The notes below the pieces were generated by a model, which saw nothing but the letters and a program-made list of their open reading frames with translations, ran no database searches and was not told where the DNA came from. A stretch of DNA of 63,502 nucleotides. It comes from Armatimonadia bacterium (GTDB taxonomy: Bacteria; Armatimonadota; Zipacnadia; Zipacnadales; JABUFB01). The stretch is taken from the NCBI GenBank assembly GCA_039679385.1, contig JBDKVB010000178.1, positions 1 through 63,502 on the forward strand. Direction: 5' to 3'. The position numbers and the translations under genes are program-made. Position 1 is the stretch's first letter. Each line of letters starts with the position of its first letter. Positions 7,876 to 16,923 of this stretch are shown one piece after another.

Positions 7876-10800
7876 ATGGGCACGGGTGTTCGCGACAGTC
7901 TGGTGGAGTGCCTGAAGGAAGCGCGGGAGTTCGGCGACCTGGTCGGCCGTCTCGCGCACGGTGTCGGTTCCGTCTGCGTCGAGGGCGTGAGCGGAGCCGG
8001 GAAGGCCCTGCTGTGTGCCGGCGTGCTGGCCGACCCGCAGGCCACCGCACTGCTGGCTACCTACAATGACGAGCGTGCCCAGGCGCTGGTGGGCGACCTG
8101 AAGGCTTTCCTGGGCGATTCCGACAGCGCCGCGGGCCATGAGCGAGTGCTGCTGTACCCTTCCATCGCTTCGGCCCTGTATGATGGTGTCGAGCCCGAGC
8201 GGGAGGCTGTGCGCGACCGGTTGACGGTGCTGGAGCGGCTGTGTGCGGGGACACCGACGATTGTGGTCGCGAGCGTGAAGTCTTTGCTGCACCTGACCTT
8301 GCCCAGCGAGGTGATGGTGGAGGCACGTCGCGAGGTGGCTAAGGGGCAGTCCTATGACCGCGATGAGCTGGCAGCGGGGTTACTGAAGCTGGGCTATGAG
8401 CGCGTGAACCTGGTTGATGACAGCGGGCAGTTCTCGGTACGGGGCGACATCCTGGATGTCTCGCCGCCGACCTCGCCCAAGCCGGCACGGATCGAGTTCT
8501 TCGGCGATGAGGTGGAGCGGATTCGGCTCTTCGAGCCCATCACTCAGCGCTCGACGGAGGAGCTTGAACGGATCGGTCTCGGCCCGGCCGGGGAACTGCT
8601 GCTGACCGAGGTGACGCTGCGCCGGGCGCTGCCGACCATCAAGAGCGCGTACCGGCGGGAATTGGACCAGCTCAACGAGCAGGGCAAGCAGCGCGAGGCG
8701 ACCCGACTCAAGGAGCGCATGGAGCAGGATCTGGAAGCCCTGGAGCGTCTCGCACCGGCGCCGGGACTCATTCATTACCTGCCCTACATCTACTCGGACC
8801 CGGACAGCCTGTGCGACTACCTGCCGCCGGATACCTATGTGCTCGTGGACGAGCCGGTGCGGTTCCAGTCCCACGCGGAGCAGTTTGAGAGCGATGTACA
8901 TGAGGCCTACCGCAAGGGCGTGAAGCTCGGGAGTCACCTGCGGCTCCCCGACACGGCCTGCATGCCCTTTGCCAAGTTCGTGGCCCGGCATCTGGTCGGG
9001 GCTCGACGCCAGCACCCGGTGGTCTACATGACCACGCTGCAGCGCGACGTGCCCTGGGCGCCCAAGGCGGAGAAGATGCTGGTGCGCACGCCGCCGGTGG
9101 ACAGCTTCGGCGGCAAGCTCGAGCTTCTGATCGGCGGCCTGGACGAGTGGCAGCATGAGGGCAAGCGCGTTCTTGTCTGCTGCAATGACATGGACCAGAC
9201 CGCGGGAGTGCTGCGGCAGCGCGGGCTGTCCAAGGTCACTGAGGCCAGGGATGGGCTCCCGCTGGAGCGGGGCACGGTTGTTGTTGCGGAGCTGGACATC
9301 TCCGGCGGTTTCGCCTTCCCGGCGTCTGACCTGGTGGTCCTGACCGGGCGCGAGATCTACGGGTGGCGCAAGCTTCGGCGGCCCGAGGAGCCGACCTACC
9401 GACGGGGCTTCTCGCTGCTGTCGCTGCGAGACCTGCACGAGGGCGACTACGTGGTGCATATCACCCACGGCATCGCCATCTACAGGGGTCTCGCCAAGCA
9501 GACGGTCGGCGGCATGGAGCGCGACTACCTGCTCCTGGAGTACGCGGAGAACGACAAGCTGTACGTGCCGGTAACGCAGCTTGACCGGGTGCAGAAGTAT
9601 ATCGGTTCCGAGGGCGGCGCACCGGCCGTAACCGCTCTCAAGAGCGGTCGCTGGGAGCAGGCCAAGAAGAAGGCGCGACGGTCAACCCAGTTGCTGGCCC
9701 GCGAGCTCATGAAGCTGTACGCGGCCCGGGAAGCCGCCGGCGGATATGCCTTCGCGACGGACTCGCCGTGGCTGCGGGAGCTGGAGAGCTCCTTCCGCTT
9801 CGAGGAGACGCCCGACCAGTACCAGGCGATCCAGGACACCTACGCGGACATGGCCAAGCCCGAGCCCGCGGACCGGCTGATCTGTGGGGATGTGGGGTTC
9901 GGCAAGACCGAAGTGGCGATTCGCGCCGCCTTCCTGTCGGTGCTGAACGGCAAGCAGGTCGCCCTTCTGGTTCCGACGACGGTTCTGGCGCAGCAGCATT
10001 ACAACACGCTGCGGGAACGACTGTCGCGGTATCCTGTCGAGATCGGCATGCTGAGCCGGTTCAAGGAGAAGTCGGAGCAGCACAAGATCGTGCAGGCCAT
10101 CAAGGAGGGGCGTGTCGACATCGTCATCGGCACCCACCGGCTGCTGGTCTCCGACGTAAGCTTCAAGGACCTCGGGCTCATTGTCATTGACGAGGAACAG
10201 CGGTTCGGGGTGAAGCAGAAGGAGCGGCTCAAGAAGCTGCGCGAGAGCGTGGACGTGCTGACGCTCACGGCGACGCCGATTCCGCGGACCTTGAACATGT
10301 CGCTGTCGGGCATTCGCGACATCTCGGTCATCAACGACCCGCCACAGGGGCGGATGCCGATTCGGACCTTCGTGCGCGAGCGGGACGATGCGCTGATCGC
10401 TGAGGCCATCCGGCGCGAGTTGGAGCGAGGCGGTCAGGTATACTTCGTACACAACCGGGTGAAGTCGATCGCCCACATCGCGTCCAGTGTCCAGCGCGTA
10501 GTGCCGGAAGCTCGGGTCGCGGTGGCCCACGGCCAGCTTGCCGAAGAGGACCTCGAGCAGGTGATGCTGGCCTTCTATGCAGAGGAGTTCGACGTCCTCG
10601 TCTGCACGACGATCATCGAGAACGGCCTCGATGTTCCGAATGTTAATACTATTATCATCGACGACGCCGACCGCCTCGGGCTCAGCCAACTGTACCAGTT
10701 GCGAGGTCGCGTCGGGCGCTCGAACCGGCAGGCCTATGCATACCTGCTGTATCGCTACCCGGACCGAATGTCGGAAGAGGCGGAGCAGCGGCTGGAGACG

Positions 10801-11517
10801 ATCGAGGAGTTCAGCGAACTGGGCAGCGGGTTCAAGATTGCGCTGCGCGACCTGGAGATTCGCGGCGCCGGGGAGATTCTGGGCGCCGAGCAGAGCGGGC
10901 ACATGAGCGCCGTCGGACTGGACCTGTACTGCCAGATGCTCGGCGATGCGGTCAAGACGCTCAAGGGCGGGCAGGTGCATGACCTGGAGGAGGCTCCCTC
11001 CATCGATCTACCGGTGGAGGCGGTCATTCCGGCCGACTATGTACCGGGAGAGGGGCAACGCCTCGACCTGTACCGACGGCTGGCAGCAGTGCGTGCCTCG
11101 GAGGAACTGGAGGACCTGGTCGCGGAGCTTGGCGACCGGTATGGGGAACCGCCGGAGCCGGTGCAGGTTCTCATCAAGCTGGCACGGCTGAAGCTCGAGG
11201 CGCTTGAGGCCCGTGTGGCGGATATCAGCACGCAGGAAGGTCGCGTGAACGTGCGGCTTAGCGAGGACGCACGGTTGACGCCACGCGAGCAGCGGGTCAT
11301 TGAGGGCATATTCAAGCCCACGGCGCAGATGGCTCGCAAGGGAGCCCGGTCGCCGCTGCCACGAGCCGTGTTCACCTCGCTGCAGATCAGTTTCGGGTAT
11401 GACCGCAGGGACCGGGAAGCGATGTTCACGGCCCTGGGGCTAGTTTTGGATACGTTGCGCCGTCGTGTAGCCATGAGACCACAGACGGCGGGGCGTACAG
11501 ACAGCGTCGCTGTCTGA
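7876..11517 (+). CDS. mfd: transcription-repair coupling factor Mfd
   Basis: A 1213-aa ATPase that pushes stalled RNA polymerase off DNA lesions and recruits UvrA. In order it has a UvrB-like N-terminal region (1-400), a CarD-like RNA-polymerase-interacting domain (about 525-590, LHEGDYVVHITHGIAIYRG), and a RecG-like translocase. The translocase shows Walker A GDVGFGKTE (about 672), DEEQRFGV and TATPIPRTL. The C-terminal TRCF domain is last (VPADYVPGEGQRLDLYRRL-like region). Length is normal for the family. The open frame begins at TTG 7834; ATG 7876 gives a better N-terminus, though its ribosome site is weak. A RicT-like gene starts 21 nt after the stop. Confidence 0.97.
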   Translation: MGTGVRDSLVECLKEAREFGDLVGRLAHGVGSVCVEGVSGAGKALLCAGVLADPQATALLATYNDERAQALVGDLKAFLGDSDSAAGHERVLLYPSIASALYDGVEPEREAVRDRLTVLERLCAGTPTIVVASVKSLLHLTLPSEVMVEARREVAKGQSYDRDELAAGLLKLGYERVNLVDDSGQFSVRGDILDVSPPTSPKPARIEFFGDEVERIRLFEPITQRSTEELERIGLGPAGELLLTEVTLRRALPTIKSAYRRELDQLNEQGKQREATRLKERMEQDLEALERLAPAPGLIHYLPYIYSDPDSLCDYLPPDTYVLVDEPVRFQSHAEQFESDVHEAYRKGVKLGSHLRLPDTACMPFAKFVARHLVGARRQHPVVYMTTLQRDVPWAPKAEKMLVRTPPVDSFGGKLELLIGGLDEWQHEGKRVLVCCNDMDQTAGVLRQRGLSKVTEARDGLPLERGTVVVAELDISGGFAFPASDLVVLTGREIYGWRKLRRPEEPTYRRGFSLLSLRDLHEGDYVVHITHGIAIYRGLAKQTVGGMERDYLLLEYAENDKLYVPVTQLDRVQKYIGSEGGAPAVTALKSGRWEQAKKKARRSTQLLARELMKLYAAREAAGGYAFATDSPWLRELESSFRFEETPDQYQAIQDTYADMAKPEPADRLICGDVGFGKTEVAIRAAFLSVLNGKQVALLVPTTVLAQQHYNTLRERLSRYPVEIGMLSRFKEKSEQHKIVQAIKEGRVDIVIGTHRLLVSDVSFKDLGLIVIDEEQRFGVKQKERLKKLRESVDVLTLTATPIPRTLNMSLSGIRDISVINDPPQGRMPIRTFVRERDDALIAEAIRRELERGGQVYFVHNRVKSIAHIASSVQRVVPEARVAVAHGQLAEEDLEQVMLAFYAEEFDVLVCTTIIENGLDVPNVNTIIIDDADRLGLSQLYQLRGRVGRSNRQAYAYLLYRYPDRMSEEAEQRLETIEEFSELGSGFKIALRDLEIRGAGEILGAEQSGHMSAVGLDLYCQMLGDAVKTLKGGQVHDLEEAPSIDLPVEAVIPADYVPGEGQRLDLYRRLAAVRASEELEDLVAELGDRYGEPPEPVQVLIKLARLKLEALEARVADISTQEGRVNVRLSEDARLTPREQRVIEGIFKPTAQMARKGARSPLPRAVFTSLQISFGYDRRDREAMFTALGLVLDTLRRRVAMRPQTAGRTDSVAV

Positions 11518-11538
11518 GCTTACTGGGCGGAAGGGTAC

Positions 11539-13053
11539 ATGAGCGAAAACACAGAGAAGAAGCTCCCGCTCGCCGTAGGGGTCAGCTTCCGCACGGGGGG
11601 CAAGGTCTACCACTTTGCTCCGAACGGCGTGCGGGTGACTCCCGGTGACTATGTGCTTGCGAAGACGGAACGCGGCGTGGACATCGGCGAGGTGGTGTAC
11701 CTCAAGGACGAGCTGTCGGCGGAGGACAACGAGAGACAGCTCAAGCCCCTGGTGCGCCGCGCGACGCGGGATGATGTGCTGCGTGAGGAACGGCTCCGCG
11801 AACGGGAAAAGGAAGCGACAAAGATCTGTGAGGCGCAGATCGCTGAGCATAAGCTGCCGATGAAGCTCATCGACGCCGACTATGCCTTTGATGCTCAGCG
11901 GATCACGTTCTTTTTCAGCGCAGAGGGTCGTGTGGACTTCCGGGCCCTGGTGCGCGACCTGGCTGAGGTACTGCACTGCCGGATCGAGCTGCGGCAGATC
12001 GGAGTCCGTGACGAGGCGAAGATGATCGGGGGGCTCGGGCCCTGTGGGCGGCCTCTGTGCTGCGCGCAGTGGCTGCGGAGCTTCGACCCGGTCGGGATCA
12101 AGGTGGCCAAGGACCAGGGGATGCCGCTGAATCCGGCCAAGATCAGCGGGATCTGCGACCGGTTGATGTGCTGCTTGCGCTACGAGCACGAGGTCTACAA
12201 GGAGCTTGCTGCGCGTCTGCCGCAAGCGGGCGACGAAGTGCGCGGACAGGGACGTGTGGGCAGGGTACGCAGCGTGGCCCTGCTGCGAGAGATGGTGACC
12301 GTCGACTTCCAGGACGCTGAGAGCAGGCAGACGGTGGAGGTTCCGGCGCAGGATCTGCGTCGGTCGCGAGGCTACTGGCTGCAGATCTCAGCGGGGAAGG
12401 CGACACCTTTCAGTCCGCCCGGAGGGCCTGCCGAGGAGCCCGAACCGGAACCGGCTCGCGAACCCGCACCGGTCCCCAGCGAAGAGCCGCGGGTGATCAT
12501 GCGGGAGCCGCGACGCGGTCGCCCCACGACGGGAAGCCAGCCTGCCCAGGCGCCGGTCGAGACACCTGCACCGGCAGGCGAAGAGAAGGCAACCGAGGAG
12601 GCGAAGCCGCACAAGTCGCATCGCTCGCATCGCCGTCGCGGCAAGCCGCGTGGTGAGCAGCAGCAGGCGGCTCCGACTGCGCCTCGGCCCTCCGAGAGCA
12701 AGCCGGAGGAGAAGGCGGAGGCGAAGCCCGAAGGAACCCCGGCTGCCAAACCCGGCGGCGGCTCAAGCCGACGACGCTCGCGCAGACCGGGACATCGCTC
12801 GACACCGCGTCCTGAAGGCGCGGGCGAGGCAAAGCCCGAGGCCAAGGCGGCCCCGGCTCCGCAGAAACCGAGAGAAGGTTCGGCGGCCGCTCCGACCGGC
12901 GAAACACCTGCTTCCCAGACCGGGGAGAAGAAGGCCTCCGGTTCGGGTCGGCGGCAGTGGCGTCGACGACGTCCCCAACATGGGGGCAGCGGAACGTCGG
13001 GCGGGGATGGCGAGGGTTCCGGGGGCAGTAATCCGCCGGAAGGCGGGTCGTAG
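11539..13053 (+). CDS. ricT: PSP1-domain protein, RicT (YaaT)-like, with long disordered tail
   Basis: Residues 1-270 match the PSP1/RicT family: VGVSFRTGGKVYHFAPNG, then the cysteine-rich GPCGRPLCCAQWL and GICDRLMCCLRYEHEVY. In Bacillus, RicT joins RicA and RicF in a 4Fe-4S complex that steers RNase Y processing, sporulation and biofilm control; the cysteines needed are present. The remaining 230 residues are an unusual low-complexity tail rich in Pro, Ala, Glu, Lys and Arg, with basic clusters such as KSHRSHRRRGKPR and GRRQWRRRRPQHGG. ATG 11539 has AAGGG just upstream. The order mfd-ricT-fmdB-metG recalls the ricT-metG proximity in Firmicutes. Confidence 0.88.
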   Translation: MSENTEKKLPLAVGVSFRTGGKVYHFAPNGVRVTPGDYVLAKTERGVDIGEVVYLKDELSAEDNERQLKPLVRRATRDDVLREERLREREKEATKICEAQIAEHKLPMKLIDADYAFDAQRITFFFSAEGRVDFRALVRDLAEVLHCRIELRQIGVRDEAKMIGGLGPCGRPLCCAQWLRSFDPVGIKVAKDQGMPLNPAKISGICDRLMCCLRYEHEVYKELAARLPQAGDEVRGQGRVGRVRSVALLREMVTVDFQDAESRQTVEVPAQDLRRSRGYWLQISAGKATPFSPPGGPAEEPEPEPAREPAPVPSEEPRVIMREPRRGRPTTGSQPAQAPVETPAPAGEEKATEEAKPHKSHRSHRRRGKPRGEQQQAAPTAPRPSESKPEEKAEAKPEGTPAAKPGGGSSRRRSRRPGHRSTPRPEGAGEAKPEAKAAPAPQKPREGSAAAPTGETPASQTGEKKASGSGRRQWRRRRPQHGGSGTSGGDGEGSGGSNPPEGGS

Positions 13054-13077
13054 TCGTCCTGATTTCGAGGTGAAACT

Positions 13078-13314
13078 ATGCCGCTTTACGAGTACAAATG
13101 CGGGAAGTGCAGCCAGGTCGCAGAGCTGCTGCGGGAGCGTTCTCAGCGAGATGCCCCGGCGGCGTGTCCGTCCTGTGGGAGCGAGAAGATGCGCCGCATG
13201 ATGTCCACTTTCGCAGGCCATGTGAGCAGTGGCGGCGGCTCGACGAGTAGTGTGGCCGGAGGCGGCGGTTGCGGTGGTTGCAGCCGGTCCAGTTGTGCCG
13301 GTTGCCATCACTGA
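13078..13314 (+). CDS. FmdB-type zinc-ribbon protein
   Basis: A 78-aa protein opening with the FmdB/CxxC_CXXC_SSSS signature: MPLYEYKCGKC and, after 20 residues, CPSCGS, which together should bind one zinc. The C-terminus is Gly/Ser-rich and ends in a second cysteine cluster (GGCGGCSRSSCAGCHH), a feature of many family members. FmdB was named as a putative regulator in methylotrophs, but its molecular role is not settled. ATG 13078 has GAGGTG 6 nt upstream. It is 24 nt after the RicT-like gene. Confidence 0.88.
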   Translation: MPLYEYKCGKCSQVAELLRERSQRDAPAACPSCGSEKMRRMMSTFAGHVSSGGGSTSSVAGGGGCGGCSRSSCAGCHH

Positions 13315-13429
13315 GCAGGCTTCGGGTGTTCCGGCCCGCAGTCATGAGTGCGGGCTTCCTGCGTAACTCCCATCTGTCCGTCCATGTGCGCGCAGAACTG
13401 TGACGTTCAACAAGGTAGAAGATGGAATA

Positions 13430-15382
13430 ATGCCAACGGAACAAACCTCGCCCAAGAGTTTCTACATCACTACGCCGATCTACTATGTGACTGCGAGCCC
13501 GCACATCGGGACCTCCTACACGACAATCGCGGCCGATACCCTGGCGCGATACCACCGGATGCGGGGCGAGGATGTCCTGCTGGTGACCGGTGTCGATGAG
13601 CACGCACAGAAGGTCATGCGGGCTGCGCAGGAAGCCGGCGCTGACGTGATGGACTTCGTCGACGGCTTCGCGAAGGTCTATCGTGACGCCTGGCAGACGC
13701 TCCACATCAGCTACGATCGGTTCATCCGCACGACGGAGGATGTACACAAGGCCGCCGTGCAGGAGGTGTTCCGGAAGCTCCTGGCGAGCGGGGACATCTA
13801 CAAGGGCGAGTACCAGGGCTGGTACTGCGTCCCCTGCGAGACCTATTTTCCCGAGTCTGAACTGGTGGAGGGTAAGTGTCCGGACTGCGGGAGGCCGGTG
13901 GAAGAACTCGCCCAGCCGGCGTACTTCTTCCGCACCTCGAAGTACTCGCAGGCGCTGCTTGAGTACATTGAGAGTCATCCGGGCTTCATCCTACCCGAAT
14001 CCCGGCGCAACGAGGTCGTTGCCTTTGTGAAGGGCGGGCTGCGCGACACCTGCGTCAGCCGGATTGGCCAGGGCTTCGGCATCCCGGTGCCCGGCGATGA
14101 GAGCCATATCGTCTATGTGTGGTTCGACGCGCTGATCAACTACCTGACGGTGGCGGGGTATCCGGAGCTTGACAGCACCAAGTGGCCGCCGGACGTGCAG
14201 CTGATGGGCAAGGACATTCTGCCCCGGTTCCACGCAACGATCTGGCCGGCGATGCTCATGGCCCTGGGTCTGCCCCAGCCGCGCATGCTCTTCGGTCACG
14301 GCTGGTGGGTCTCGGACGACGGCGACAAGATGAGCAAGTCCAAGGGCAACATCGTTGTGCCGCAGGAGGCCGCCCGGTCCCTGGCAGAGCTGTCGGGGTG
14401 CGACTTCGAGGTGGCCGTCGATGCGGTGCGTTACTTCGTGCTGCGTGAGGTGCAGTTCGGCCTCGACGGGAGCTTCTCCCAGCGTGCGCTGGTGGGTCGG
14501 TTCAATGCGGACCTGGCCAACGATCTCGGCAACATCCTCAACCGTGCGCTGCCGTTGGTGGATCGGTTCCTGGAAGGCGTAGTTCCGGCGCCGAGCGAGA
14601 AGACCGGCGCGTTTGGAGAGCTCGTCGATTCGGTAAAGGGAAAGGTGGAGGCTGCGCTTGCGGTGGCGGATTTCCGGGGTAGCCTGGAGGCGGTCTGGGA
14701 GCTGCTCTCGGCCGGCAACAAGTTCATCGACGAGAAGGAGCCCTGGGCGCTGTACAAGCAGGGCAAGATGGACGAGGTCGGTGCGGTTCTGTACGACGTA
14801 CTTGATCTGGTGCGGATTGTCGCTACACTGCTTGAGCCTACGATGCCGGTGGTCGCCGAGGAGATCTGGAAGCAGCTGGGGCTTGCAGGGCACGAGGAAC
14901 TGCGGTGCTGGGACAAGTGCGTGGCGGGTCTGTTCCCCGCCGGTACCAGGGTGTGCAAGGGCGAGCCGATTTTCCCGCGCGTAGACCTGGCCGCGCTGGA
15001 TAAGGCGAAGGCGCCCGCGAAGAAGCAGGATACGAAGAAGGGACACAAAGAGACGGCCATGATCTCCTACGAGCAGTTCGCACAGCTAGACCTGCGCGTG
15101 GGGAAGGTTCTCAACGTCGAGAACATCCCTGACGCGGACAAGCTGTACAAGCTCACCGTGGACCTGGGCGAGGAGGAGCCGCGTACAGTCGTCGCCGGGC
15201 TGGCACAGGCTTTCGGGGCGCGTGAGCTGCTGGACGCCATGGTAGTCGTAGTGGCGAACCTGGAACCTGCCAAGATCCGTGGCGTGCAGTCGCAGGGCAT
15301 GATCCTGGCGGCCGGCGAGAAGCAGCCGCTGGCGCTCGTGACCCTTGACCGGGACTGTGAAGTCGGCAGCAAGATTCGCTAA
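13430..15382 (+). CDS. metG: methionyl-tRNA synthetase with C-terminal tRNA-binding domain
   Basis: A 650-aa class I synthetase charging tRNA-Met. The adenylate-binding HIGH site reads HIGT (residues 25-28). The KMSKS loop is intact (GDKMSKSKGN, about 305). A zinc knuckle carries CVPC and CPDC near 125-150. The anticodon-binding helical domain follows. After an Ala/Lys-rich linker, residues 545-650 form an Arc1p/CsaA-type tRNA-binding OB fold (FAQLDLRVGKVLNVENIPDADKLYKL-type start, MILAAG end). The frame is open to GTG 13400; ATG 13430 begins family-like sequence. Neither start has a strong ribosome site. Confidence 0.95.
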   Translation: MPTEQTSPKSFYITTPIYYVTASPHIGTSYTTIAADTLARYHRMRGEDVLLVTGVDEHAQKVMRAAQEAGADVMDFVDGFAKVYRDAWQTLHISYDRFIRTTEDVHKAAVQEVFRKLLASGDIYKGEYQGWYCVPCETYFPESELVEGKCPDCGRPVEELAQPAYFFRTSKYSQALLEYIESHPGFILPESRRNEVVAFVKGGLRDTCVSRIGQGFGIPVPGDESHIVYVWFDALINYLTVAGYPELDSTKWPPDVQLMGKDILPRFHATIWPAMLMALGLPQPRMLFGHGWWVSDDGDKMSKSKGNIVVPQEAARSLAELSGCDFEVAVDAVRYFVLREVQFGLDGSFSQRALVGRFNADLANDLGNILNRALPLVDRFLEGVVPAPSEKTGAFGELVDSVKGKVEAALAVADFRGSLEAVWELLSAGNKFIDEKEPWALYKQGKMDEVGAVLYDVLDLVRIVATLLEPTMPVVAEEIWKQLGLAGHEELRCWDKCVAGLFPAGTRVCKGEPIFPRVDLAALDKAKAPAKKQDTKKGHKETAMISYEQFAQLDLRVGKVLNVENIPDADKLYKLTVDLGEEEPRTVVAGLAQAFGARELLDAMVVVVANLEPAKIRGVQSQGMILAAGEKQPLALVTLDRDCEVGSKIR

Positions 15383-15406
15383 CCTCACACAGAGGGAGGT
15401 GACGGC

Positions 15407-16903
15407 ATGAAAGCCAAGAGGCGAGCAACAACGCTGGCAGGCATCGGCACCGCGATCACGGTGCTGCTGGGCGCCGTTGCTATTCTGGTCTATGTAAGCG
15501 GGACGAACGGTGTCGCCGTGCACTTCTTCTACATCCCGATCATCTTCGCCGGCTTCGCCTTCGGAGATGTGGGTGCTGTGATCGTGGCCCTGGCGGCCGC
15601 AGCGCTGTGTGGTCCCTGGGCACCGAGTGAGGTGACCGCAGCCGGCCCCATCGAGCAGCCCCTGCAGGACGTCATTCTGCGCGCACTCATCTTCTTCGTC
15701 ATCGGGGTCGCTTCGTCGCGCACCTTTGCCGAACTGAAGCGACGTCTGCGGGAGATCGACACTCTCTACGACGTGGCTCGGAGCATCACCTCGTCCTTGC
15801 GGATTCGCCAAGTGCTGAGCGCCATCACCGAGCATGCCGTCGGTGTGACCAACGCCAAGGCCTGCGCCATCCGCCTGCTGAATAGGGACTCCTCTGAGCT
15901 GGAGTTGGCTGCGCAGTACGGCCTCAGTGACGAGTACAAGGACAAAGGCCCCGTCTCTCTCGATGGCAGTGAACTGGACCGCCAGGTGCTGGCCGGTGAG
16001 GTCATCGAGATCGCCAACGTGGCGCGGGACCCGCGGTTCCAGTACCCGCAGCAGGCGGCCGAAGAGGGCATCGCCTCTGTCCTGAGCGTTCCCCTGATGA
16101 GCAAGGACGATGCCCGGGGTGTCATCCGCATCTACAGCGCCAGACCCCATCGGTTCCGCCTGCGTGAGATTGAGCTGGTCCAGGCCTTCGCCCGGCAGGC
16201 GGCCATTGCGATCGAGAACGCCGAGCTGTACGAGGACATCCGGCGGAACTACTTCGAGACCGTCCGGGCCCTCACGATCGCGATGGAGGCCAAGGACAGC
16301 GCGACCTACAGCCACTCGGAGCGCGTAACCGAGTTGGCTGTGCAGCTCGCGCAGAAACTGGGCATCACCGACGATGACCTGGAGCTCCTGCGCTTCGGCG
16401 CGATGCTCCACGACATCGGCAAGATCGGCGTCGCGGAGTCAGCGCTGGAGGATACCGACCGCATCAGCGAGGGGCAGATCTTCTACCGCATGCACCCGCT
16501 CATTGGCCGCAGTATCCTGCAGCCCATAACCTTCCTGGCGCCGGTGCTGCCCGTGGTGGTTTCGCATCACGAGTACTGGGACGGGACCGGCTTCCCGCAG
16601 GGCCTCAAGGGCGACGACATCCCGCGGCTTGCGCGTATCGTGGCCGTCGTCGACCGCTACGAGCGGCTGGTCAACCCCGGCTTCACTTCCGAGCATGACC
16701 CGATCACGCCTCGGGAAGCCCTCGACACGATCATGGGCGAGTCCGGCCATCGGTTCGACCCGCAGATCGTCTCGGTTTTCAGTTGGATGCAGACCCATGC
16801 CGATAAGCCGACCAAGAAACCTGCCGAGGAGGATGCTGCTGCAGCAGTCGCCCCGGGCAGTGCTAGCTCAGAGGATGGGAAGTCAACCGAACCGGCGTCA
16901 TGA
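15407..16903 (+). CDS. membrane-anchored GAF/HD-GYP phosphodiesterase-like protein
   Basis: A 498-aa signalling protein. Residues 10-105 hold three or four membrane spans, followed by a coiled segment and a GAF domain (about 118-275). The HD-GYP domain follows, with HDIGKIG (H335-D336) and HHEYWDGTGFP (387-397). HD-GYP enzymes hydrolyse cyclic di-GMP. Here GYP is GFP, and the usual RI..V.D.YDALT motif reads VVDRYERLVNPG, so activity is not assured. The C-terminus is a Lys/Ala-rich tail. ATG 15407 has GGGAGGTGA upstream. A transglutaminase-like gene starts 20 nt after the stop and is likely co-transcribed. Confidence 0.88.
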   Translation: MKAKRRATTLAGIGTAITVLLGAVAILVYVSGTNGVAVHFFYIPIIFAGFAFGDVGAVIVALAAAALCGPWAPSEVTAAGPIEQPLQDVILRALIFFVIGVASSRTFAELKRRLREIDTLYDVARSITSSLRIRQVLSAITEHAVGVTNAKACAIRLLNRDSSELELAAQYGLSDEYKDKGPVSLDGSELDRQVLAGEVIEIANVARDPRFQYPQQAAEEGIASVLSVPLMSKDDARGVIRIYSARPHRFRLREIELVQAFARQAAIAIENAELYEDIRRNYFETVRALTIAMEAKDSATYSHSERVTELAVQLAQKLGITDDDLELLRFGAMLHDIGKIGVAESALEDTDRISEGQIFYRMHPLIGRSILQPITFLAPVLPVVVSHHEYWDGTGFPQGLKGDDIPRLARIVAVVDRYERLVNPGFTSEHDPITPREALDTIMGESGHRFDPQIVSVFSWMQTHADKPTKKPAEEDAAAAVAPGSASSEDGKSTEPAS

Positions 16904-16923
16904 CCCCGACCGGGAGGAACACC

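Noticed and set aside
16900-16923. ATG overlapping the HD-GYP stop as the start of the transglutaminase-like gene
   Set aside because: GTG 16924 has a far better ribosome site and yields a cleaner signal peptide.
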